NCBI RefSeq assembly: GCF_004122165.1
Contig: NZ_SBKO01000001.1
Location: forward strand, 558,001 to 622,000
Length of the DNA stretch: 64,000 bases
Reading direction: 5' to 3'
Source: Flavobacterium amnicola
GTDB lineage: Bacteria; Bacteroidota; Bacteroidia; Flavobacteriales; Flavobacteriaceae
In this document: piece by piece, positions 9,280 to 19,423 of the stretch
How positions within the stretch are numbered: position 1 is the stretch's first letter
Layout: each line of letters starts with the position of its first letter
Made by a program: the position numbers and the translations under genes
Notes under the pieces: model-generated
What the model saw: the letters and a program-made list of their open reading frames with translations, nothing else
Told to the model about the DNA's origin: nothing
Database searches by the model: none

Positions 9280-9309
9280 AAAAAGCCCTCAAAAGAGGGC
9301 TTTTTTTTA
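9276..9309. terminator. bidirectional terminator between small lipoprotein gene and lspA
   Basis: A perfect GCCCTC/GAGGGC stem with an AAAA loop, flanked by A and T runs on the two sides. It serves the convergent lipoprotein (+) and lspA (-) genes. Confidence 0.9.
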
Positions 9310-9323
9310 TACTATTATTCTTC

Positions 9324-9929
9324 TTATTTAGTTCCGAAGGCTTTTTTATTAAACACAATCAAAATTCCTACTCCTGTAGAAATGGCTACGTCGGCTATAT
9401 TAAAAATCGCATTAAAGAATGTGAATTGTTTTCCCCCTAAAAAAGGAACCCATTGGGGCATTAAATAGTCTTCCACAAAAGGGAAATAAAACATATCGAC
9501 CACTTTACCGTAAAACCAAGTGCCATAAGGTTGGTCACTAAACAAAGTTGCTACTTGGTTTTCGCTGTGATTGAAAATAACGCCATAAAATACCGAATCA
9601 ATAATATTACCGAAAGCACCTGCTAAAATTAAAGCAATGGCAAAAATCAATAAGTTGGAGGCTTTTTCTTTAACCGAAAGCCATAGCCAATAGCCAATTC
9701 CGCCAACGGCAATAATTCTAAAAGTCGTTAAAATTAGTTTTCCATACATCCCTGGAAGTTCTACCCCCCAAGCCATACCTTCATTTTCTACAAAAAGAAG
9801 TTTGAACCAATTGGTCACTTCAATTTGACCGCCATGACCCAGAATAAAATGGGTTTTGACATATATTTTAGAAAGTTGATCGATTAATAAAACCAAAAAA
9901 ACTACAAAATAGGCTTTCTTTAAGTTCAT
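9324..9929 (-). CDS. lspA: lipoprotein signal peptidase (signal peptidase II)
   Basis: Inner-membrane aspartic protease that cleaves lipoprotein signal peptides after lipidation. With the ATG at 9929 it is 201 aa. The catalytic pair is Asp111 in GAFGNIIDS and Asp180 in FNIADVAIS, in membrane segments typical of the family. The first helix starts with KKAYFVVFLVLLIDQLSKI. The protein is somewhat longer than proteobacterial LspA because of an insert between the catalytic motifs (about 115-165), common in Bacteroidota. An upstream in-frame ATG at 9950 is less likely, since family proteins begin near MxLKKAY. It is last in an ileS-dksA-lspA group, but a hairpin sits in the gap before it. Confidence 0.94.
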   Translation of the reverse strand: MNLKKAYFVVFLVLLIDQLSKIYVKTHFILGHGGQIEVTNWFKLLFVENEGMAWGVELPGMYGKLILTTFRIIAVGGIGYWLWLSVKEKASNLLIFAIALILAGAFGNIIDSVFYGVIFNHSENQVATLFSDQPYGTWFYGKVVDMFYFPFVEDYLMPQWVPFLGGKQFTFFNAIFNIADVAISTGVGILIVFNKKAFGTK

Positions 9930-9966
9930 CTTTTTTAATTTGAATTGCAAAAATAAACATTCTTCA

Positions 9967-9993
9967 TAAAAAACGCTCCAAAAAGGAGCGTTC
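9967..9993 (-). terminator. hairpin between dksA-like gene and lspA
   Basis: AACGCTCC AAAAA GGAGCGTT forms a clean 8-bp stem. On the minus strand it is followed by TTTTTT, so it can terminate or attenuate transcription after the dksA-like gene and reduce read-through into lspA. Confidence 0.8.
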
Positions 9994-10014
9994 AGTCGAA
10001 TATTATTTTAAAAA

Positions 10015-10395
10015 TTAGCGTTGCAAGTTTTTCGCTTCAATACTCATGGTTGCGTGAGGTACTAATTTTAATCTATCTTTATTAATTAGTTTACCTGTTA
10101 CTTTACAAATCCCGTAGGTTTTGTTCTCAATACGCACCAAAGCATTTTTTAAATCACGAATGAATTTTTCCTGACGAATAGCTAACTGTGAATTGGCTTC
10201 TTTAGACATGGTTTCGCTTCCTTCCTCAAATGCTTTGAATGTTGGCGATGTATCATCGGTTCCATTATTCAAATCATTTAGGTATGCACTTTTTATTAAG
10301 TCTAAGTCGTTTTTAGCTTTTTCTAATTTTTTTTGGATCAATTCTTTAAACTCTGCTAATTCAGCATCGGAAAATCTAATTTGTTCATCTACCAT
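10015..10395 (-). CDS. TraR/DksA-family regulator with degenerate zinc finger
   Basis: DksA-like protein of 126 aa, predicted to bind the RNA-polymerase secondary channel and modulate transcription with ppGpp. It has an N-terminal helical coiled-coil region (residues about 10-90, including an acidic turn NNGTDDTSPTF at 43-53). The C-terminal region YGICKVTGKLINKDRLKLVPHAT corresponds to the zinc-finger globule. Canonical DksA has four zinc cysteines, and here Cys97 is the only cysteine in the protein, so zinc binding of the usual kind is impossible. It sits 9 bases after ileS. As I recall, this form is normal for flavobacteria rather than a mutation. Confidence 0.88.
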   Translation of the reverse strand: MVDEQIRFSDAELAEFKELIQKKLEKAKNDLDLIKSAYLNDLNNGTDDTSPTFKAFEEGSETMSKEANSQLAIRQEKFIRDLKNALVRIENKTYGICKVTGKLINKDRLKLVPHATMSIEAKNLQR

Positions 10396-10404
10396 AATTT
10401 CTAC

Positions 10405-13400
10405 TTATTTTGAAATTAATATTTTAGTTCTTAGTTCATCAAACTCAATTTCTGTACCGTTTTCGATACTTTCTGCGAAAATTAATTCTCCTGTAAGTGT
10501 TTCCGACTTGATGTACTCTAGATTTGCTGTTACTGCTGGCTGAATTTCCCCATCATTCAACATTGTCACAGTAATTTTATCCGTTACCTCAAAGCCAGAA
10601 TCTTTACGAATATTTTGGATTCTGTTGACCAATTCACGAGCGATACCTTCTTTTCTTAATTCATCGGAAATTGTAATATCCAATGCTACTGTTATACCGT
10701 TTGAATTAGCAACTAACCAACCTTCAATATCCTGAGAAGAAATCTCTACATCTTGAGTTGTTAAAGTAACACTATTTCCTGAGATAACAAGACTTATTTC
10801 GCCTTCTCGCTCTAATTTTGCGATTTGTTCTTGCGTAAAATCTTGTATTTCTTTGGAAATCAAGCCCATATCTTTACCAAAACGTGGTCCTAAATTTTTA
10901 AAATTAGGCTTTATTTGCTTTACTAATATACCTGAAGCATCACTTAAAAGCTCGATTTCCTTCACGTTTACTTCCGCTTTAATCAAGTCTTCTATCGCTA
11001 GAATTTCAGCTTTGAAAGCATCGTCAAGTACCGGAATCATTACTCTTTGCAATGGTTGACGTACTTTAATCATTTCTTTTTTACGTAGTGATAATACCAA
11101 TGAAGAAATGGTCTGTGCTTTCTGCATTCTACTCTCCAGTGATTTATCAACAAAGTTTTCAACCGAAACGGGGAAGTTTGCCAAGTGAATACTTTCAAAA
11201 CTTTCCTTATTGGTCGTGGCATTCAGGTCTTTATAGAGCCTATCCATAAAGAATGGCGCTACCGGCGCTGATAATTTAGCCACCGTTTCTAGACAGGTAT
11301 AAAGCGTCTGATAAGCGGCAATTTTGTCTTGCGCGTACTCGCCTTTCCAGAATCTACGACGGCATAAACGCACGTACCAGTTACTTAAATTTTCTTGTAC
11401 GAAGTCGGAAATAGCTCTTGTAGCTCGAGTTGGCTCATAATCAGCATAGGCTTCATCCACCAGTTGAATTAAGGTATGTAATTCCGATAAAATCCAACGG
11501 TCAATTTCAGGTCTTTCTGCTAATGGAACTTCCGCTTCATTATAGGTAAATCCGTCAATATTCGCATACAAACCGAAGAAAGAATACGTGTTATATAACG
11601 TTCCGAAGAATTTTCGACGCACCTCAGCAATTCCTTCTAAATCGAATTTTAAATTATCCCATGGATTTGCATTGGATATCATGTACCAACGGGTAGCATC
11701 CGGACCGAATTCAGATAAAGTATCAAACGGATCGACAGCATTCCCCAAACGTTTCGACATTTTTTGTCCGTTTTTATCCAAAACCAACCCATTAGACACT
11801 ACATTTTTATAGGCCACTTTATCGAACACTAAAGTCGAAATCGCATGTAAAGTATAAAACCAACCACGGGTTTGATCGACTCCTTCCGCAATAAAATCGG
11901 CTGGAAAATCTTGATTTCCGTCGATTTTCTCCTTGTTTTCAAAAGGATAATGCCATTGCGCATACGGCATTGCCCCCGAATCGAACCAAACATCAATTAA
12001 GTCGCTTTCACGTTTCATAGGTTCGCCCGAAGCGGAAACTAATACGATTTCATCGACTACATTTTTATGCAAATCGACTAAATCATAATTGGATTCTGCC
12101 ATATTTCCGATTTCGAATCCTTTGAATGGATTTTCGTTCATGAAACCAGCAGCGATCGCTTTTTCAATTTCGTTGTATAATTCTTCAACAGAACCCACAC
12201 AGATGGTTTCGGTTCCTTCGTCATTTCTCCATAAGGGTAATGGAATTCCCCAATATCTTGAACGCGATAAATTCCAATCGTTGGCATTTTTCAACCAATT
12301 CCCGAAACGTCCTTCACCTGTTGCTTTTGGCTTCCAGTTGATGGTTTCGTTAAGATCGAACATTCTATCTTTCACTTCCGTTACTTTGATGAACCAAGAA
12401 TCTAACGGATAGTATAAAATGGGTTTGTCGGTTCTCCAACAATGTGGATAACTGTGTACGTATTTCTCCACCTTAAAGGCTTTGTTTTCTTCTTTTAATT
12501 GGATAGCGATTTCAACATCTACCGATTTTTCTGGCGCTTCACCATCGTTATAGTATTCATTCTTCACATATTTCTCAGAATAAACACCTAACCCTTTGAT
12601 GAATCTTCCTTGTAGATCCACTAGTGGCACTGCGTTTCCATTTTCGTCTAACACCAACATTGGCGGTACTTCCGGTGTTGCTTCTTTGGCAACTTTTGCA
12701 TCATCGGCTCCAAAAGTAGGCGCTGTATGAACTACTCCTGTTCCATCTTCTGTAGTTACGAAATCACCTGAAATTACTCTAAATGCATTTTCTGGCGTTT
12801 GATATGGTAATGTCCAAGGCAATAATTGTTCGTAACGAATTCCGACTAAATCAGCTCCTTTACATTCAGCAACGATTTGATAGGGAATATTTTTATCGCC
12901 TTCTTTGAAATTTTCAAAATCAGCAGCTTCTGTACTTGCAAAAAACCCTTTTCCGAATTGTTTTCCAACCAAGTTTTTGGCTAAAATTACTTTTACCGGA
13001 CGGAAGGTATATTGATTAAACGTTTCCACTAAAACATACTCAATTTTTGGTCCGACAGTTAAAGCGGTATTACTTGGCAAGGTCCAAGGCGTAGTGGTCC
13101 AAGCTAGGATATGTACGTCTCCAAACCCTTGCAAAAAGCTTGGCAACGTTTCATTTTTGGTTTTGAATTGCGCTACAACAGTCGTATCCGTAACATCACG
13201 ATACGAACCCGGTTGATTCACTTCGTGAGACGACAAACCTGTTCCCGCTTTTGGAGAATAGGGCTGAATGGTGTAGCCTTTGTATAATAAATCTTTGTTG
13301 TAAATCTGTTTTAGCAACCACCAAACCGATTCCATGTATTTGGATTTGTAAGTTACATATGGATCTTCCATATCCACCCAATAGCCCATTTTTTCGGTAA

Positions 13401-13806
13401 GATCATTCCACACGTCAGTATAACGCATTACGGTTTTTTTACACGCTTCGTTGTACTCGGTCACGGAAATGGATTTCCCGATATCTTCTTTGGTGATTCC
13501 TAATTCTTTTTCGGTCCCTAATTCTACAGGTAAACCGTGCGTATCCCAACCCGCTTTACGCTTCACTTGGAATCCTTTTTGAGTTTTATAACGACAAAAA
13601 ATATCTTTAATCGCACGCGCCATCACGTGATGAATTCCTGGTAATCCGTTTGCCGAAGGTGGTCCTTCAAAAAACACATACGGTTGGTTTCCTTCACGAG
13701 TAGTTACACTTTTCTCAAAGATGTTGTTTTTTTTCCAAAAATCAAGAACTTCTGATGCTACAGTAGGTAAGTCAAGTCCTTTATATTCAGTAAATTTCGT
13801 ATTCAT
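10405..13806 (-). CDS. ileS: isoleucyl-tRNA synthetase
   Basis: Class I aminoacyl-tRNA synthetase charging tRNA-Ile, about 1133 aa, the long form used by Bacteroidota. The ATP-binding HIGH-type motif appears as GIHH in PPSANGLPGIHH (about residues 48-60), and the KMSKS loop is present in NGQKMSKRLGN. The CP1 editing domain lies between them, and the C-terminal anticodon-binding region includes LSNWYVRLCRRRFW. The frame is open to 13827, but the ATG at 13806 (MNTKFTEYKGLDLP) matches the family N-terminus and lies below a probable -7 box at 13832-13839. It is followed closely by the dksA-like gene. Confidence 0.96.
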   Translation of the reverse strand: MNTKFTEYKGLDLPTVASEVLDFWKKNNIFEKSVTTREGNQPYVFFEGPPSANGLPGIHHVMARAIKDIFCRYKTQKGFQVKRKAGWDTHGLPVELGTEKELGITKEDIGKSISVTEYNEACKKTVMRYTDVWNDLTEKMGYWVDMEDPYVTYKSKYMESVWWLLKQIYNKDLLYKGYTIQPYSPKAGTGLSSHEVNQPGSYRDVTDTTVVAQFKTKNETLPSFLQGFGDVHILAWTTTPWTLPSNTALTVGPKIEYVLVETFNQYTFRPVKVILAKNLVGKQFGKGFFASTEAADFENFKEGDKNIPYQIVAECKGADLVGIRYEQLLPWTLPYQTPENAFRVISGDFVTTEDGTGVVHTAPTFGADDAKVAKEATPEVPPMLVLDENGNAVPLVDLQGRFIKGLGVYSEKYVKNEYYNDGEAPEKSVDVEIAIQLKEENKAFKVEKYVHSYPHCWRTDKPILYYPLDSWFIKVTEVKDRMFDLNETINWKPKATGEGRFGNWLKNANDWNLSRSRYWGIPLPLWRNDEGTETICVGSVEELYNEIEKAIAAGFMNENPFKGFEIGNMAESNYDLVDLHKNVVDEIVLVSASGEPMKRESDLIDVWFDSGAMPYAQWHYPFENKEKIDGNQDFPADFIAEGVDQTRGWFYTLHAISTLVFDKVAYKNVVSNGLVLDKNGQKMSKRLGNAVDPFDTLSEFGPDATRWYMISNANPWDNLKFDLEGIAEVRRKFFGTLYNTYSFFGLYANIDGFTYNEAEVPLAERPEIDRWILSELHTLIQLVDEAYADYEPTRATRAISDFVQENLSNWYVRLCRRRFWKGEYAQDKIAAYQTLYTCLETVAKLSAPVAPFFMDRLYKDLNATTNKESFESIHLANFPVSVENFVDKSLESRMQKAQTISSLVLSLRKKEMIKVRQPLQRVMIPVLDDAFKAEILAIEDLIKAEVNVKEIELLSDASGILVKQIKPNFKNLGPRFGKDMGLISKEIQDFTQEQIAKLEREGEISLVISGNSVTLTTQDVEISSQDIEGWLVANSNGITVALDITISDELRKEGIARELVNRIQNIRKDSGFEVTDKITVTMLNDGEIQPAVTANLEYIKSETLTGELIFAESIENGTEIEFDELRTKILISK

Positions 13807-13831
13807 TTTGTCGCATTCTAAAATCAATGCG

Positions 13832-13839
13832 CGAAAGTA
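13832..13839 (-). promoter_or_regulatory. possible -7 box for ileS
   Basis: On the minus strand TACTTTCG, one base off TAnnTTTG. It would start transcription near 13825, which supports the ATG at 13806 over the one at 13827. Confidence 0.35.
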
Positions 13840-13907
13840 CTAATTTTTGAATAATTCTGTGTTAATACTATGACAAAATAAGCAACTTACGATGATTTTT
13901 ACATGAT

Positions 13908-14621
13908 TTAGGAAAAGACTTCTTTTAAGACCTCTAAGGATTTTGGTTTTTTAAAGCCATCAAGGTGAATGGCATAATAGTCTAAAAGAATTTTTAAAAG
14001 GATTTGTCTTTCAGATGATGTAAATGTTTTTTGATTGCTATCAAATTTCAATTGAATGAGTTTTTTAAGCAAGAAAGAATCGTTTTCTGGCAACGAATTC
14101 ATGCCGTGTAAAGGCGTAAAAATTCCATCAAGGACATCAAAAAAAGGAAAATCAATTTCAGAAGCATCGGGGTAAAATCCAAGAAATTTGGTTACTTCCA
14201 ACAATAAAATCAAATGAAAATTCGCAATTTCATCATGATTGTCTAACCAAATCAAGGCGCTTTCTAGAAAATCAAACAATAATTCGTTTTTTTCTTCTTC
14301 TCGAATGCTGTGGTGCAATACTTCTGATAAAAAAATGAGAATGGTACTTTTTACAATGTTGGTGTTTACCGAATTGTAGGGCGTGGCCAATCGAATTTCT
14401 TTAAAATGTTCGAGTGTTCCTTTGTTTTTATGTGTCGCTTCGATTTCCAGAATGGTTAACGGTTGGAAATACGCTATTTTTTGATTGGATTTTTTAGCCG
14501 CGAAAGCATTGGGAACGAAATAACTTTTCAACCCGTCCGATTGTGTAAAACATTTGACAATTAATGATTTTTCTTGGTATTTAAGAGCGCTAAGAACAAT
14601 CGCTTTGGTTTTAACCAGCAT
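13908..14621 (-). CDS. recO: DNA repair protein RecO
   Basis: Recombination mediator that helps RecR load RecA onto SSB-coated single-stranded DNA. The protein is 237 aa. The N-terminal OB-fold carries the recognisable start MLVKTKAIVLSALKYQEKSLIVKCFT and the conserved stretch around SYFVPNAF. The rest is the helical RecO C-terminal domain. No zinc-ribbon cysteines are visible, as in many Bacteroidota RecO proteins. The ATG overlaps the stop codon of porZ in TAATG, so translation of the two is probably coupled. Confidence 0.92.
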   Translation of the reverse strand: MLVKTKAIVLSALKYQEKSLIVKCFTQSDGLKSYFVPNAFAAKKSNQKIAYFQPLTILEIEATHKNKGTLEHFKEIRLATPYNSVNTNIVKSTILIFLSEVLHHSIREEEKNELLFDFLESALIWLDNHDEIANFHLILLLEVTKFLGFYPDASEIDFPFFDVLDGIFTPLHGMNSLPENDSFLLKKLIQLKFDSNQKTFTSSERQILLKILLDYYAIHLDGFKKPKSLEVLKEVFS

Positions 14622-16900
14622 TATCGAACAATCATTACTTTTTTAACTTCCGTTTCTAGACCATCGCTGGTAGACAAATGCAACATATAAACTCCTGAAG
14701 CCACCTTTCGTTTTCTGAAATTTGTAGTATCCCATATCACAGTACCTCCTTGTGAAATCGCTTCAAAAACCAAATTACTTTCAATATCAGTAATTTTTAC
14801 ATTGGCTTTATCGGTTAGACCCGTTATGGCTACATTTCCAGTAAAGCCTGGGCGAACCGGATTGGGGTACACAATTACATTTTGAAGATTATCCTCACCC
14901 GCGGTAGCATTTCCTTTGAAGGATACCAATCCGCTTTCGGTAGCCATAAACACCTCACCAGTATATTTGTTAATTTCCAAATCAATTACCGTGTTGTTGG
15001 GCAATGGAGAGTTTTCTTTGGTAAAAATGGCATATGTTTTTTGACCGTCGGCAGAGATGTAAAAAACTCCGGCCCCTGCTGTTGAAATCCATTTGTTATT
15101 GGCACCATCTACTACAATATCGGTAATAAATTGATTGAACATAAGCTCTTGTGCCAAATTGTCTTCCAAAATAATAATAGAAGTAGATTCTATGGCGTTT
15201 TGTGATAAAAAGGAATCGACACTATTTACAATTCGCAATCCTTTTGTAGTTCCTATCCAAAGTTTATTTTTTTGATCTACCGCTACGGCACGCGCGTCTA
15301 TACTGGGAAGATTTCCTTCTCCTTCACCTTCAATGATGGCCAAACATCTGTTATTGTATTTTTCATTAAAGGCCACTACTCCGTTGTTGTTGGTCGCAAT
15401 CCATTTGGTACCGTTTTTATCAACCGCAATGGTTCCATAACTTGAAAATCTTTGCCCTGTAGCACACGATAAATTATACGCTTGCCATTGTCCGTTATTT
15501 TTTAAACTATGTAAACCAATAGGTGCAATCGCATTTGTAACCCATAGATTTCCTTCGTTATCGAGTGCCAATGCATTCACGCGAATATCATCAGGCACTT
15601 GTCCTGGAATAGTGGTTAATGTACTGTTTGAAGCGTTATAAATTGTTGTTGGTGCATCATTTTCAACTTTTAACAATCCCGAATAACTGGAGCCAAAAAA
15701 GACTTGATTTTCATTGATGGGATTCACTAAATTTTTGGTGATGGATTTGGCCGAAAAGATATCTGCAAAAGCAGTCGATTTATACAAATTGGTGTCCGAA
15801 TTGTATTTTGTTATCGGGAATGTATCCAATGGATACGGATTATAATATCCAGAATGGTCTCCGTACACCATCCAAAAACCAGTTCTAAAACTAGACAAGC
15901 CAAAAACTTTGTTTCGCACTGGACCCGGAGGTGTGAAATTTTTAAAAGTAGTTGGATTATTGAAATTGGTCATAAATATGCCGTTTTCTTTCGTTCCGAT
16001 ATATATCTGATTGTTTATTATAGTGGTGCAGATAAACGTTGCCGTTGAGTTAGGCATATTATTAATTTGCAAAGTTTGATTAAACAAATCATCTAAAATT
16101 GTAATATAGTTTTGTGAGGTAAGTATTAATTTATTGTCTACTGCCCTAACATCATTCGTTAATTGGGGCAAAGATCTAATTAAAACAGGCGTATTCCCAT
16201 TCAAATAATACAACCCGCTGTTTAAATTAGTCGCTATAATTTTGTCTCCTAATTTCTCTACAGCGCTCCAGTTATCGTTAGAAACCATTGTCCATTGACT
16301 GAAATCTACAATAAATGGGTTTATAACGGAAGCTCTTAATATCCCGTAACCGTTTGCTACAGCATAAATAACATCATTCAATACTGTTGTTTGAAAAATT
16401 TCGATGTTAGAACCATTGGGTCCAATATAATAGGTATCCCCAAATTGAGACGTTCTTAAATTGAAGACTGAAATTCCAAAATCAGTAGAGATATAAATTT
16501 TTCCGTTGTACTCACAAAAGTGATTGATTCTCTTTTTATTAGGCGGAATAGAACCTTTGTTGATAATATCAACTACATTCAACATGCTTCCATCAACCTC
16601 ATTGATAACAATTATCAATCCATTGGCATGCCCTAAAATTGTTTTATTATAGGCTTTACTATAATGAATCTGTGTGATGTTTTCGCCGGAAAGTCCTTCT
16701 ACTGTTGTGGTTGTTTTTTCTATTCCCGTTAGTGTGTTTTTGGTAAAATAGGCATTTTCGGTACCGGCAAAAACGCTTTGGCTACCCATTGAAATATCTT
16801 TAATTGCATTAAATGAAAAATAACCTTTCCATTTCGAGTTAACCTGTGATTGACCAATGATTGATGTTAAAAGGAATAGTATTTTGAAATAATTTTTCAT
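14621..16900 (-). CDS. porZ: type IX secretion protein PorZ (beta-propeller, T9SS C-terminal domain)
   Basis: Probable PorZ, the surface protein of the T9SS attachment complex that binds anionic LPS for cargo attachment in Porphyromonas. A signal peptide (KNYFKILFLLTSIIGQSQ) is followed by the start SKWKGYFSFNAIKDIS. Repeated propeller blades cover roughly residues 30-660, with segments such as NLWVTN, KWIATNNNGVVAF, KLWIGTTKGLRIV and KWISTAGAGVFYI. A type A sorting domain follows from NVIVYPNPVRPGF to the C-terminus. The open frame reaches 16918, but a -7 box at 16921-16928 puts the transcript start near 16915. The ATG at 16900 (or 16906) is therefore the start. Assignment rests on domain order and the link with recO. 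Confidence 0.8.
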   Translation of the reverse strand: MKNYFKILFLLTSIIGQSQVNSKWKGYFSFNAIKDISMGSQSVFAGTENAYFTKNTLTGIEKTTTTVEGLSGENITQIHYSKAYNKTILGHANGLIIVINEVDGSMLNVVDIINKGSIPPNKKRINHFCEYNGKIYISTDFGISVFNLRTSQFGDTYYIGPNGSNIEIFQTTVLNDVIYAVANGYGILRASVINPFIVDFSQWTMVSNDNWSAVEKLGDKIIATNLNSGLYYLNGNTPVLIRSLPQLTNDVRAVDNKLILTSQNYITILDDLFNQTLQINNMPNSTATFICTTIINNQIYIGTKENGIFMTNFNNPTTFKNFTPPGPVRNKVFGLSSFRTGFWMVYGDHSGYYNPYPLDTFPITKYNSDTNLYKSTAFADIFSAKSITKNLVNPINENQVFFGSSYSGLLKVENDAPTTIYNASNSTLTTIPGQVPDDIRVNALALDNEGNLWVTNAIAPIGLHSLKNNGQWQAYNLSCATGQRFSSYGTIAVDKNGTKWIATNNNGVVAFNEKYNNRCLAIIEGEGEGNLPSIDARAVAVDQKNKLWIGTTKGLRIVNSVDSFLSQNAIESTSIIILEDNLAQELMFNQFITDIVVDGANNKWISTAGAGVFYISADGQKTYAIFTKENSPLPNNTVIDLEINKYTGEVFMATESGLVSFKGNATAGEDNLQNVIVYPNPVRPGFTGNVAITGLTDKANVKITDIESNLVFEAISQGGTVIWDTTNFRKRKVASGVYMLHLSTSDGLETEVKKVMIVR

Positions 16901-16920
16901 CTGCATATTTAAATTCAAGA

Positions 16921-16928
16921 CAAATATA
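16921..16928 (-). promoter_or_regulatory. -7 box for porZ-recO
   Basis: On the minus strand TATATTTG, an exact TAnnTTTG match about 20 bases before the chosen porZ ATG. It excludes the further-upstream ATG at 16918. Confidence 0.6.
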
Positions 16929-16969
16929 AAATAAAAACGATGTTTTATAATTTTTGGTATGCAGAAATA

Positions 16970-16998
16970 AAAAAAGCGCTCAAATCGAGCGCTTTTAA
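16970..16998 (-). terminator. gdhA terminator
   Basis: AAAAGCGCTC and GAGCGCTTTT form a 10-bp stem around a short loop just after the gdhA stop. A T-run follows on the minus strand. Confidence 0.9.
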
Positions 16999-17017
16999 AC
17001 TGTATCTATAAAAAAGA

Positions 17018-18427
<1,410 letters not shown>

Positions 18428-18494
18428 CTAATATTTGCACCTAAAAAAATTATCTGTTTATATAATATTATTCTTTATTTTTTAAATTTTCTTT

Positions 18495-18523
18495 TTGATG
18501 TGAATGATGTTTTTATATATTTG
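18495..18523 (+). promoter_or_regulatory. promoter of the outer-membrane protein gene
   Basis: TTG (18495-18497), an 18-base spacer and TATATTTG (18516-18523). Both elements and the spacing fit the flavobacterial consensus, and the ATG follows 26 bases later. Confidence 0.7.
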
Positions 18524-18549
18524 TTCCTTAATGAATTAAACAATACGTC

Positions 18550-19362
18550 ATGCCCAAGTTAATCAAGTTAGTCATTTTAACCTTCTTTTTTAGCAATTTA
18601 AGTATTGCCCAGTATGGATTTTCACATGAAGTAGGTCTTATTACTGGTCCAGTAGCCTTTCAATCTGACTATGGTGTTAGGCACGATTTTAAAACGAATG
18701 CGGGTAATACTGGTTTCGGAATTGGTTTGATACATTATTTAAATTTCTCTTATCGCGCTGACTGTAACTGTTATACTCCTGAAACATACTTTAATGATCA
18801 CTTTAAGTTGAGAAGTGAACTTTCATTTAACAAAACAAATCTTGAGCATTTTGGAAAATGGGTAACTCCTGAAAAAGTAGCAAAATCAGAAACAGCTAAA
18901 CAAATTAAAGCTATGAAAGGTTCTACTTCGGTAACCGATATAGGTATGCAAATTGAATTTTATCCTTTAAGCATAAGAGATTTTACAGCTTCAACAGGAA
19001 GTTGGGCGCCATTTGGTAGTTTAGGAGCACATTATAATTTCTATTCTCCATCGGTTTCTACCGATTATGGGGATGGACAACTTTTAAACGAAGACAATAT
19101 CACCTCTAAATACTGGGCACCTTCTGAAGGAAAAAAACACGGATTTTCTAACGACAATGGAAGTACTTGGTCTATTGTAACTAGTGTTGGAACACGATAC
19201 AAATTAACTCCACTTTCGGATTTAATTGTTGATTTGAGATGGCAATATTATTTTTCCAACTGGGTGGATGGTTTAAATCCTAATCCAACCTTATATCCAG
19301 AAAACAAATCAAACGACTGGAATGTTTGGTTAAATTTTGGTTACATTTATTATTTAGATTAA
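18550..19362 (+). CDS. predicted secreted/outer-membrane beta-barrel protein
   Basis: A 270-aa protein with an N-terminal signal peptide (KLIKLVILTFFFSNLSIAQ). Many alternating, aromatic-rich strands end in NVWLNFGYIYYLD, as in small outer-membrane barrels. The start of the mature part, YGFSHEVGLITGPVAFQSDYG, and a CNCYTPETYFNDHFKLRSELSFNKT segment look strongly conserved in relatives I recall. It may belong to the family labelled THC0290_0291, but I cannot check this. No catalytic motif is visible. It has its own promoter, and its terminator is shared with the convergent gene. Confidence 0.75.
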   Translation: MPKLIKLVILTFFFSNLSIAQYGFSHEVGLITGPVAFQSDYGVRHDFKTNAGNTGFGIGLIHYLNFSYRADCNCYTPETYFNDHFKLRSELSFNKTNLEHFGKWVTPEKVAKSETAKQIKAMKGSTSVTDIGMQIEFYPLSIRDFTASTGSWAPFGSLGAHYNFYSPSVSTDYGDGQLLNEDNITSKYWAPSEGKKHGFSNDNGSTWSIVTSVGTRYKLTPLSDLIVDLRWQYYFSNWVDGLNPNPTLYPENKSNDWNVWLNFGYIYYLD

Positions 19363-19389
19363 TCTTTTTTAATAAAACATAAAGACAAT

Positions 19390-19420
19390 AAAAAACCCGA
19401 GAAATTTCTCGGGTTTTTTA
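19390..19420. terminator. bidirectional terminator
   Basis: AAAAACCCGAGAAA / TTTCTCGGGTTTTT, a perfect inverted repeat with A and T runs on its two sides, between convergent genes. Confidence 0.92.
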
Positions 19421-19423
19421 TTA

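Noticed and set aside
16901-16918. ATG at 16918 as the porZ start.
   Set aside because: It lies at or above the expected transcript start given the exact -7 box at 16921-16928, and it adds residues before a complete signal peptide.
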